Made by a program: the position numbers and the translations under genes. The notes under the pieces were generated by a model, which worked only from the letters and a program-made list of their open reading frames with translations, did no database searches and had not been told where the DNA came from. From NCBI GenBank assembly GCA_025963465.1, contig JAOQAP010000092.1, forward strand, positions 1 through 64,000: a DNA stretch of 64,000 bases, written 5' to 3'. The first letter of the stretch is position 1. Each line of letters begins with the position of its first letter. Shown in pieces: positions 19,571 through 28,044 of the stretch. This DNA is from Flavipsychrobacter sp. (lineage in GTDB: Bacteria; Bacteroidota; Bacteroidia; Chitinophagales; Chitinophagaceae).

Positions 19571-21124
19571 TTACTGCAATATTATTTTATAACTTTCAAC
19601 AGTTCCGTTATTAATAACCTGCAGGATATACGTGCCGCGTGCGTTTCCGGATATATCTAAAACTGTCTTTTCTTTACTATCGTCAATATTGAATTTTGTT
19701 GTTTGTCCGAACGCATTTAAAACCCGAAATTCGGAATTTTCATGATTTCCGTTCATTTTGATATATATATAGCCCGAGGTTATTGTCGGATATACACTAC
19801 TGGTTTTATTGTTATATTCTGTAGTCTTTATTTCACTTGGTATGCCATTTAATTTAATCGCCCAGCAATCATTAGATCCGTGATTACCGGTTACATCACC
19901 ATTTGTAGAAGTAGTTTCACCAAACAAAACATACCCATTATCTGAGGATTGAATAATTGAATAAGGAATGTCATCACCGCTGCCCCCAAAGGGTTTTTGC
20001 CATATCAAAGTTCCAGCACTATTCAACTTAACGATCCAATAATCAACACTGCCATTATTAAAAGAAACATCGCCATCACTTGATTCTGCCGCACTTAGCA
20101 GGGCGTATCCCCCATCATTTGTTTGTATTATATCTTTTGTGGTTTCACTGTTCGTGCCTCCGAAAGATTTTTGCCAGGTAAGTTTGCCAGATCTGTCAAG
20201 TTTTATAACCCATGAGTCATATCCTCCATGATTAATAGTAACATCGCCATCTATGGAACTTGTTTCTCCAGCAATTATGTACCCGCTATCAGTAGTTTGC
20301 CGAACGGAAAAAGCACCATCATTGTTCGTGCCACCAAGAGATTTCTGCCAACTTATAGTTCCTGTTGCAGTAAGTTTCAATATCCACATATCATAAGTGC
20401 CCGGCTGATGGTTAAAGGAAACATCTCCATTATCGGACAGTGTAGTCCCTGCTACGACAAATCCTCCATCATAGGTATGCTGAATGGCAGATGCGTTGTC
20501 GCTATTTGTGCCGCCATAAGTTTTTGACCAGAGGATTTTTCCTGTGTCGTTTAGTTTTAATATCCAGTAATCATCATTTCCGTGTGAGCCTATTACATCT
20601 CCGTCATTCGAGGTGGTCCACCCTGCTACAATATAGCCGCCATCTAACGTTGTATCAATAGACATTGCGTACTCATTGCCAGAACCACCATAGGTTTTTT
20701 GCCATACAATTGCCCCCGCTTTATCCAGTTTTAGAACCCAGTAATCTCCAACCCCCTGATTTTTATTGACATCTCCGTTGGATGACCATGATCCTCCTGA
20801 AATGATATAACCACCATCGGATGTTTGCTTAATAGAGCTGCCTGATTCTAAAGCAGTGCCTCCATATGTTTTCTGCCAGGTAATAACTCCTGTTGAGTTA
20901 ATTTTGCATACCCAAAGATCTCCCTTACCATGATTGCTTGTGAGGTCGCCATTAAAAGAATATGACTGGCCGACAAATACGTAACCACCGTCGCTTGTAT
21001 TTTGAATAGACGCCCCGGTTTCGAAATCTGTTCCACCATAGGTTTTCTTCCAACTAATGCCCGGAGCCTGGGCCAACGAATTAAAAGCTGATGCGAGAAA
21101 TGATAAAAAAAAGATGTATTTCAT
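19571..21124 (-). CDS. Secreted seven-repeat (putative beta-propeller) protein with T9SS C-terminal domain
   Basis: Seven ~58-aa repeats WQKTYGGTxxExxxSIxQTSDGGYIxxGxTxSxxGDVxxNHGxxDYWVxKLxxxGxIx; C-term sorting-like domain. Confidence 0.82.
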   Translation of the reverse strand: MKYIFFLSFLASAFNSLAQAPGISWKKTYGGTDFETGASIQNTSDGGYVFVGQSYSFNGDLTSNHGKGDLWVCKINSTGVITWQKTYGGTALESGSSIKQTSDGGYIISGGSWSSNGDVNKNQGVGDYWVLKLDKAGAIVWQKTYGGSGNEYAMSIDTTLDGGYIVAGWTTSNDGDVIGSHGNDDYWILKLNDTGKILWSKTYGGTNSDNASAIQHTYDGGFVVAGTTLSDNGDVSFNHQPGTYDMWILKLTATGTISWQKSLGGTNNDGAFSVRQTTDSGYIIAGETSSIDGDVTINHGGYDSWVIKLDRSGKLTWQKSFGGTNSETTKDIIQTNDGGYALLSAAESSDGDVSFNNGSVDYWIVKLNSAGTLIWQKPFGGSGDDIPYSIIQSSDNGYVLFGETTSTNGDVTGNHGSNDCWAIKLNGIPSEIKTTEYNNKTSSVYPTITSGYIYIKMNGNHENSEFRVLNAFGQTTKFNIDDSKEKTVLDISGNARGTYILQVINNGTVESYKIILQ

Positions 21125-21234
21125 ATGCTATTTAGACTTGTATGCCTTGGGAGGGCATCAAATTTCTTGCAATACTACATCATTATCAGTAATTGTATTA
21201 TTTGAGTATCAATAAATCTCCGACATTTGCAGCG

Positions 21235-22977
21235 ATGAAGAACCTGGGGTCGCTGAATAAATATTTTGTTAAGTATAAGTGGCGTTTGTTTTTGGGCTTG
21301 CTGTTTGTTGCTGTGTCCAGCAAATTTGCGGTAATGCCGGGAAATGTCATCAAAACCATCCTCGACCAGGTACAGCAACTCGCATCCACCGAAGCAAAAC
21401 GATCTGAGATCATTGCTGTAGTATTTAAGGGTGGTTTGGCATTGCTGGGGTTGGCGTTGCTGAGGGGCTTGTTCATGTTCATGATGCGGCAGACTATCAT
21501 TGTTATGTCGCGGCACATAGAGTATGACCAGAAGAACGAGATATACAACCACTACCAGCAGCTGAATACCCAATTTTATAAGGCCAATTTTACCGGCGAC
21601 CTCATGAACCGTATATCTGAAGACGTATCCCGTGTGCGTATGTACACAGGGCCATCTATCATGTACTTTACTTCAGTTGTGTTCCTGGCCATCTTTTGTA
21701 TCTGGGATATGTTGAGAGTAAACCTGATGCTTACGCTGTGCGTTGTGGCGCCGTTGCCATTGCTTGCATTTGCTATTTATATGGTGAACAGGGTCATCTT
21801 TAAAAAGAGCGGCAGGATACAGGCGCAGTTGTCTGCATTGACCACTACAGCCCAGGAATCATATTCCGGTGTGCGGGTCATCAAATCATTTGTGCAGGAA
21901 AAGAACATGCTCCGTTTTTTTGAGACCAACTCGGAGGAGTATCGCAAAAGCACTATCAACCTGTCCCTGACGGAGGCTGTATACTTCCCGGCCATGAACT
22001 TATTCATAGGACTGAGTATGCTGTCTACCATACTGATAGGCGGGCATTTTGCTATCAGCGGGCAGATCACCACGGGCAACATTGCCCAGTTCGTTATTTA
22101 TATCAATATCCTCATGTTCCCTATATCAAGCATAGGTATGGTAGCCAGCATGACACAACGTGCGGGTGCGTCGCAAAAGAGAATAGACGAGTTCCTGCAT
22201 ACAACACCGGATATTGTAACCCCGCCAAATGCGAGTGAACAGCCATTGCATGGTGCCGTGTCGTTTGATGATATTACATTCACTTACCCACACACAGGTA
22301 TCACCGCATTGCAGCATTTTTCGCTCGATGTAAAAGCAGGGCAGAAGGTAGCTATCATAGGTAAAACAGGTTCCGGTAAATCTACACTTGTGCAGTTGAT
22401 GCTCAGAATGTATGATACTACAGCCGGGCGTATGTTGCTTGATGGTAAAGACATTAAAGGGTATCACCTGGAACATCTGCGGAAACAGATAGCTTATGCG
22501 CCACAGGAGGCGTACCTGTTCTCAGATACCATTTTCAACAACATTAAATTTGGTAAGGACGATGCCACGGCAGCGGAGGTAAGAGAGGCTGCCCGTATGG
22601 CCGACCTGGACAAGGATATTGTTTCGTTTGCAAAAGGCTATGACACCATGATAGGAGAGCGAGGTGTAATGCTTTCCGGCGGACAAAAGCAACGTATGGT
22701 ACTGTCAAGGGCTATACTGAAAAATAGTAAGGTGCTGATATTGGATGATTGCCTGTCTGCAGTAGATACACAGACAGAAAAGGTAATATTAGCTAACCTG
22801 CAAGGCTTCCTTGAAGACAAAACCACATTCGTTATCACCCATCGTATTTTCACCAGCTGGACATTCGATCAGATAGTCATTCTCGACAACGGTACTGTGG
22901 CTGAGCATGGTACCCATGAGCAGCTGATGGCGCTCAATGGCAGGTATGCCAAGCAATACCGCCACCAGACAAGCTAA
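21235..22977 (+). CDS. ABC transporter, fused permease/ATPase (MsbA-like)
   Basis: ATG at 21235 (MKNLGSLNKYFVKYKWRLFLG); Walker A GKTGSGKS, signature LSGGQKQR, Walker B VLILDDCLSAVD. Confidence 0.92.
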   Translation: MKNLGSLNKYFVKYKWRLFLGLLFVAVSSKFAVMPGNVIKTILDQVQQLASTEAKRSEIIAVVFKGGLALLGLALLRGLFMFMMRQTIIVMSRHIEYDQKNEIYNHYQQLNTQFYKANFTGDLMNRISEDVSRVRMYTGPSIMYFTSVVFLAIFCIWDMLRVNLMLTLCVVAPLPLLAFAIYMVNRVIFKKSGRIQAQLSALTTTAQESYSGVRVIKSFVQEKNMLRFFETNSEEYRKSTINLSLTEAVYFPAMNLFIGLSMLSTILIGGHFAISGQITTGNIAQFVIYINILMFPISSIGMVASMTQRAGASQKRIDEFLHTTPDIVTPPNASEQPLHGAVSFDDITFTYPHTGITALQHFSLDVKAGQKVAIIGKTGSGKSTLVQLMLRMYDTTAGRMLLDGKDIKGYHLEHLRKQIAYAPQEAYLFSDTIFNNIKFGKDDATAAEVREAARMADLDKDIVSFAKGYDTMIGERGVMLSGGQKQRMVLSRAILKNSKVLILDDCLSAVDTQTEKVILANLQGFLEDKTTFVITHRIFTSWTFDQIVILDNGTVAEHGTHEQLMALNGRYAKQYRHQTS

Positions 22978-23101
22978 TAATCAGCTATCCTTAACGCTTT
23001 CTCAATTTAATGCCACTTGGGGTTAGTGCATTAAATATATTTTGCCATGTTCCGAAACTAATATAATTTTGATATCAAATTGATATCAAATAACACACCT
23101 T

Positions 23102-23971
23102 ATGGAAAAGATAGTAAAACCAACGAACGGCTACACAGCCTTATTTTTATCACTGATATTTTTCGTTATCGGCATTTGCAGTTTTGTGTTCATGGGCAAT
23201 AATCAGGAGCCGAAATATCTGATCCCCGGATTTATTGGTATGCTTATCTGTTTCTTCATCTGGAAGGGCCTGATGATCATACAGCCTAACAATGCTGGTA
23301 TTCTCAATCTCTTTGGTAAGTATGTAGGGTCTGTAAAGGACAATGGATTATTCTTTATTAATCCTTTCTATACAACAGCCAAGCTGACGATGCGTGTCCA
23401 GAACCTGGCGATACCTACGCTTAAAGTGAATGACAAGATGGGTAACCCTGTAGAGATAGCTGCTGTAATAGTATGGCAGGTAAAGGATACCTACAAGGCA
23501 CTATATGAAGTAGCAGACTATTATGCATTTGTAAAGATGCAGAGCGAGGCAGCACTACGTACGCTCACGATGGGCTTTGCGTATGATAATATTGAAGATG
23601 AACATGCCGCCGTTACGCTGCGTGAGGGTGGTACCAAAATAAATGAATTGCTGCAACAGGAACTGAATGAGCGCCTGTCAACTGCGGGTATTATTATACA
23701 GGAAGCCCGCATAAGCCACCTGGCATATGCACAGGAAATAGCAGGCGCTATGCTGCAGCGCCAGCAGGCCTCGGCTATTGTTGCGGCTCGTTACAAGATA
23801 GTAGAAGGTGCAGTAGGCATGGTGGAGCTGGCATTGGAAATGCTGAGCAAAAAAGACATAGTGCAGCTGGATGAAGAAAAGAAGGCTGCCATGGTCAGCA
23901 ACCTGATGGTGGTGCTATGCGGAGAAAAAGGCGCGCAGCCGGTATTGAACACAGGATCGTTATATCAATAA
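23102..23971 (+). CDS. SPFH/Band 7 domain membrane protein
   Basis: N-terminal TM helices; [62 protein letters not shown]. Confidence 0.9.
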   Translation: MEKIVKPTNGYTALFLSLIFFVIGICSFVFMGNNQEPKYLIPGFIGMLICFFIWKGLMIIQPNNAGILNLFGKYVGSVKDNGLFFINPFYTTAKLTMRVQNLAIPTLKVNDKMGNPVEIAAVIVWQVKDTYKALYEVADYYAFVKMQSEAALRTLTMGFAYDNIEDEHAAVTLREGGTKINELLQQELNERLSTAGIIIQEARISHLAYAQEIAGAMLQRQQASAIVAARYKIVEGAVGMVELALEMLSKKDIVQLDEEKKAAMVSNLMVVLCGEKGAQPVLNTGSLYQ

Positions 23972-23981
23972 GCAATAGCAG

Positions 23982-24161
23982 GTGGCAGGAAAAAAAACAT
24001 TTGTATTAAGGCTGGACGAGGACGTGTATAAAGCCCTTGAGAAATGGGCTGCGGACGAGTTTCGTAGCGTGAATGGCCAGATAGAATGGATCATTGATAC
24101 CTCTATGAAAAAGGCTGGCCGCACAAAAGCAGCCGATAAGAAAAAGGAGAAGCCGGAATAA
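23982..24161 (+). CDS. Arc-family ribbon-helix-helix small protein (59 aa, GTG start), not in the ORF track
   Basis: Translation VAGKKTFVLRLDEDVYKALEKWAADEFRSVNGQIEWIIDTSMKKAGRTKAADKKKEKPE*; begins 10 nt after the SPFH stop. Confidence 0.85.
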   Translation: MAGKKTFVLRLDEDVYKALEKWAADEFRSVNGQIEWIIDTSMKKAGRTKAADKKKEKPE

Positions 24162-24178
24162 TTCCGGCTTCTCCTTTT
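24142..24178 (+). terminator. Bidirectional terminator hairpin overlapping the RHH gene stop codon
   Basis: aaaaaggagaagccggaat/aattccggcttctccttttaa, near-perfect inverted repeat containing the TAA stop. Confidence 0.8.
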
Positions 24179-24192
24179 AAAATATCGCGTTC

Positions 24193-24225
24193 AGATTTGA
24201 CAACTTTTCAAAAGTTGTCAAATCT
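24193..24225. repeat. 33-nt REP-like palindrome, copy 1
   Basis: agatttgacaacttttcaaaagttgtcaaatct; 16-bp perfect arms around one C; identical copy at 53780-53812. Confidence 0.9.
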
Positions 24226-24230
24226 ATGTG

Positions 24231-24863
24231 TTATATAAATTTATTGTCCTTCGCTGCTTTTATTGCGTCAGCTTTAGAGTGTACATTCAGTTTGTGGTAA
24301 ATGTTCTTGATGTGCGATTTTACAGTCTCGAGGTCTATGTATAGCTCTTCCGCTATGCGCTTGCGGCTTTTGCCGGTCGCTATCTGTTCCAGTATTTCTG
24401 TTTCCCTGCGGGTAAGTGGGGTAGATTCATTCCTTTTGAAAGATGAAATGACCATACGGGCTATGTGAGCGCTCATAGGGCCGCCACCATCCATTACTTC
24501 GTGTATAGCAGCAACTATTTTTTCGGGTGGAGTATTCTTGGTCAGGTAGCCCGCGGCGCCATTACCCAGCGCTCTGAATATGAGCATCTCCTGTTCGTAA
24601 ACAGTCAGTATCAGTATATGCGTTTCAGGCAGTAGCTTTTTTAGTTTTGGCAATGCCTCTATACCGGATATGCCCGGGAGCTCTACGTCCAGCAGCAGAA
24701 CATCCGGATCATCGTGTGCTATCTTTTTCAGCGCTTCTTCGCAGGATGGGTAGGTGCCTGCTATCTTATACCCCGGAGTATTGCCGATCAGGAAAGCATA
24801 GCCCTCCCGTATGGTCTCGTCGTCTTCTATTATTGCTACACGTATATCCAGGTCACGTTTCAT
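24231..24863 (-). CDS. LuxR/NarL-type response regulator
   Basis: Receiver (IEDDETIREG, DVLLLDVELPGISGIEAL) and LuxR HTH (LTRRETEILEQIATGKSRKRIAEELYIDLETVKSHIKNIYHKL). Confidence 0.93.
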   Translation of the reverse strand: MKRDLDIRVAIIEDDETIREGYAFLIGNTPGYKIAGTYPSCEEALKKIAHDDPDVLLLDVELPGISGIEALPKLKKLLPETHILILTVYEQEMLIFRALGNGAAGYLTKNTPPEKIVAAIHEVMDGGGPMSAHIARMVISSFKRNESTPLTRRETEILEQIATGKSRKRIAEELYIDLETVKSHIKNIYHKLNVHSKADAIKAAKDNKFI

Positions 24864-24909
24864 GCTCTTGATGTTTACGTAAAGTTCCTGAATATTTCTT
24901 AACGGAACA

Positions 24910-27903
24910 TCACCTGTTTAGCGGTATTTTAAAGGTGAGATTGATGATCGTACCCTTATTTTTTCTCGAATCTATATACAGCTTGCCATGAAGGCGTTCT
25001 GCCCGTATGTCCATATTATTCAGGCCATTACCGCGTTTTACGGTCTGCTGGTCAAACCCTTCGCCATTATCTTTCAACACCAGTTGCAATACGTTCCTGT
25101 TCCGCAGGCTTACTTCTAGCGATACATTGGTAGCCTTGGAGTATTTAAGAGTATTGTTCAGCGCTTCTTTGAATATCATGATGAGGTTGCGGCTGGTATC
25201 CATAGGCAGGCGGTAATTACGCCATTTCTCATCTGTTCCTTTGAACGCAAAATTAACTTCAGTATCCTGGAACAATTCATTGCCGAAGTCCCTGATGCGG
25301 TGCAGGATCTCGTACAGGTTGTCATTAGACGGCTTCAAAGACCACAGTATATCCCTTGTGCCGCTGTATAGCTGGGCAGTATTATCTTCTATCTGCCCCA
25401 ATATTCTTACAGAGTCCGGTGTAACAGGTAGTTTCTTTTTCAGCACGCTGGTCAGCACATTGATGCGGGTCAGCTTATTGCCTATCTCATCATGAAAGTC
25501 TTCCGCGGTGCGCATTCTTATCTTGCCCTGCTCTTCTGAACGAAGCTTCGATAATAGTTTTGCTCTCCTTTGTTTCCGGTTATTGTACAGGTACTGCACC
25601 AGTATGCCCAGCAGTATGCAGGCAGCCAGTATAGCATACTTGAACCATATGGTCTTATGGAAAGGGGTAATGATCTCAAATGCATAAGTAAGCTCGGGGT
25701 CAGCCTGTCCATCAGCGCCTTTGCATTGTACATGGAAAACATAATTGCCCGGAGGTAATGCAGAGTAGCTAACGGTATTTGTTGCTGACCAGTCGGACCA
25801 TGGTGTTTCCAGCCCGTCCATATGATAGCGATACAGCACCTGTTGCGCACCACTAAGGGTTATTGCCTGGAAGGTAAAGGAGATATTATTTTTCTGGTAG
25901 GGGAGGTGCAGGTGGTAGGGTATTCCATACCAGTTGTCTGTACTGTCATACCAGCTGCGTTCTATAGTGCTTTCCCCTGTCAGCTTCACAGATTGCATTA
26001 CAATGCTCCTTGGTGCAGAAGATACTACTGCTGTATGCGGCTGGTAATGCAGCGCACCATTGGTTGTGCCAAACCAGATGCCTCCATCAGGTAGTTTTAG
26101 TACAGAGTTCATATTGCTCTCCATACCCGATACGCCTTGTGTTTTGCCAAAGAAAGATACCTGCGGCTCATCTTTATCATTCATCCTTATTCTATGGATG
26201 CCAAAACCGGTGCCTGTCCATATATTACCCTCATTGTCAGCAACTATATTGTAGATAAAGTCTGAGCGCAGCCCGTTGCTTTTATTGATGACAAGCGATT
26301 TTCGCGTGTCCATATTATAACGGATAACACCATTGTCGCTTGTGCCCATCCATATGTTCCTGCCCTGCAATGCAAAACACTGCACCGAGAAACTATCAAT
26401 GGTCGAGTTGGTCTTGTAAGGTATAATGGTGCCTGCGGTGTATAGCTGCAGGTTGTTATCAGTCCTCAGTGATTTATCAGATGCTATCAGTATACTATCC
26501 CTTCCTATGGAAAGAAAAGATACTACAGCAATATCTTTTGCTATGGTTTTAAAAGTATCATTGTCCAGTATCATGGCTCCGCTGGCAAATCCTATCCACA
26601 ACCGGTTTTCGGGATCCTGGTACAGGCTGGTAATAAAATTTGACGGGAAGCCCCTATCCGGCGCTTCGTACTGTTTGAATGTTTGTTTTTGGTAGGTCCA
26701 TAACCCTCTGCCGCGAGTGCCTATCCATAGTTTGGAGTTATGGGTATAACACATTGATGTGATAGCAGGAACCGGGTTAGAAGGAAAGGACAGGGGGCTG
26801 ACCTTGCCGTCTTTGAATATGTAAAGTCCCGCGTCATATGTGCCCAGGAAAAGAGAATCTCTTTTGTTAGACGCAATGGCCATAACCTGCGCACTAGGCA
26901 GTCCCATTGTTTCGTCGAGCCCGGTAAACTGTGTGCCTGAATACCTGAATACCCCCTGCCCGTCTGAGGCCATCCATACGTTGCCCTCTGCATCGGTGAG
27001 CATTCCGAAAATGTAGTTGTCGCTAAGGCCATTATGCTTATTATAATACTGGCCATTATGGCCAGTCATTTTTATTACACCGCTGTTTGTGCCCAGCCAT
27101 AACGCACCTGCCCTGTCTTGTGCTATTGTAGATACGATAGGAGCAAGCGCCATCTCCTGTACGTTGATATAGTGTGGTAACAACCTGTTGCTATCAATTT
27201 TGTATAGTCCCTGGCTGGTGCATACCCATAACAGGCTATCCTTGTCCCTGAATACCTGAGATATATTCGGGCTTCTTTGTTCTAGGGGAAGCGTGAATCT
27301 CAGGGTGTCCCATTTATTATGTATGTAATGATAGAGCACCCCCTCTTTTGCTACCCACAACCCTTTATTTTCCACCATTATGGAAGATATTAATCCTGCG
27401 CGGCCGGGTGTTACAAAGTATTGGATCTTCCCTTTTGTTATATAGTACACATCGCCCTGTGCCCGCCACCAGACGGTATCATTCACAACGGCAATTTGCT
27501 GTGTGTTGAATACACCACGCAGGCTTTGCTGCTGTAGTGTGAAGTGAGCAAAAGACTTACCATTGAACCTGGATATCCCGGTTGGGCCGCCTATCCATAT
27601 GTTGCCTTCGGCATCTGTTGCTACGGCCCTTACCTGGTTATTCAGCAGGCCGTTCCTTACGGTGAAGTTGGTAATGTTCCTGCCGTCATAGCGGCTTAGC
27701 CCGCCAAGGGTTCCTATCCATAAGTTGCCACTGTTGTCCTGAGCAATGCAGGTAGCCTGCGATTGTATCAGGCCGTCATCCACGCTCAGGTTATGAAAAG
27801 GATAGCGCTGGGCATAAGCGGTAGTAAACAACACAGACAGCATTACTGTTACTATGCATCGTACATTATAGTGTTTTACCCGTCTGTGCTCCTTGCTCTT
27901 CAT
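24910..27903 (-). CDS. Two-component sensor histidine kinase with N-terminal regulator propeller and Y_Y_Y domain (HisKA_3-like)
   Basis: Repeated NLWIGT.GGLSRYDG.../NIWIGGPTGISRFNG; YRYHMDGLETPWSDW...; TM; AEDFHDEIGNKLTRINVLT; GNGLNNMDIRAERLHG. Confidence 0.92.
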   Translation of the reverse strand: MKSKEHRRVKHYNVRCIVTVMLSVLFTTAYAQRYPFHNLSVDDGLIQSQATCIAQDNSGNLWIGTLGGLSRYDGRNITNFTVRNGLLNNQVRAVATDAEGNIWIGGPTGISRFNGKSFAHFTLQQQSLRGVFNTQQIAVVNDTVWWRAQGDVYYITKGKIQYFVTPGRAGLISSIMVENKGLWVAKEGVLYHYIHNKWDTLRFTLPLEQRSPNISQVFRDKDSLLWVCTSQGLYKIDSNRLLPHYINVQEMALAPIVSTIAQDRAGALWLGTNSGVIKMTGHNGQYYNKHNGLSDNYIFGMLTDAEGNVWMASDGQGVFRYSGTQFTGLDETMGLPSAQVMAIASNKRDSLFLGTYDAGLYIFKDGKVSPLSFPSNPVPAITSMCYTHNSKLWIGTRGRGLWTYQKQTFKQYEAPDRGFPSNFITSLYQDPENRLWIGFASGAMILDNDTFKTIAKDIAVVSFLSIGRDSILIASDKSLRTDNNLQLYTAGTIIPYKTNSTIDSFSVQCFALQGRNIWMGTSDNGVIRYNMDTRKSLVINKSNGLRSDFIYNIVADNEGNIWTGTGFGIHRIRMNDKDEPQVSFFGKTQGVSGMESNMNSVLKLPDGGIWFGTTNGALHYQPHTAVVSSAPRSIVMQSVKLTGESTIERSWYDSTDNWYGIPYHLHLPYQKNNISFTFQAITLSGAQQVLYRYHMDGLETPWSDWSATNTVSYSALPPGNYVFHVQCKGADGQADPELTYAFEIITPFHKTIWFKYAILAACILLGILVQYLYNNRKQRRAKLLSKLRSEEQGKIRMRTAEDFHDEIGNKLTRINVLTSVLKKKLPVTPDSVRILGQIEDNTAQLYSGTRDILWSLKPSNDNLYEILHRIRDFGNELFQDTEVNFAFKGTDEKWRNYRLPMDTSRNLIMIFKEALNNTLKYSKATNVSLEVSLRNRNVLQLVLKDNGEGFDQQTVKRGNGLNNMDIRAERLHGKLYIDSRKNKGTIINLTFKIPLNR

Positions 27904-28044
27904 AATAGTTGTGTGAAATTAATCCATATAAATATTATACCCTACTCAAAAGGGTGATTTTATGAGGGGATTTTGTAAATCACCCATTGCGGGGTAAAAG
28001 AACCTTGTTTTTCACAGATACTTTTGACGTATCAATCTGTGGCT

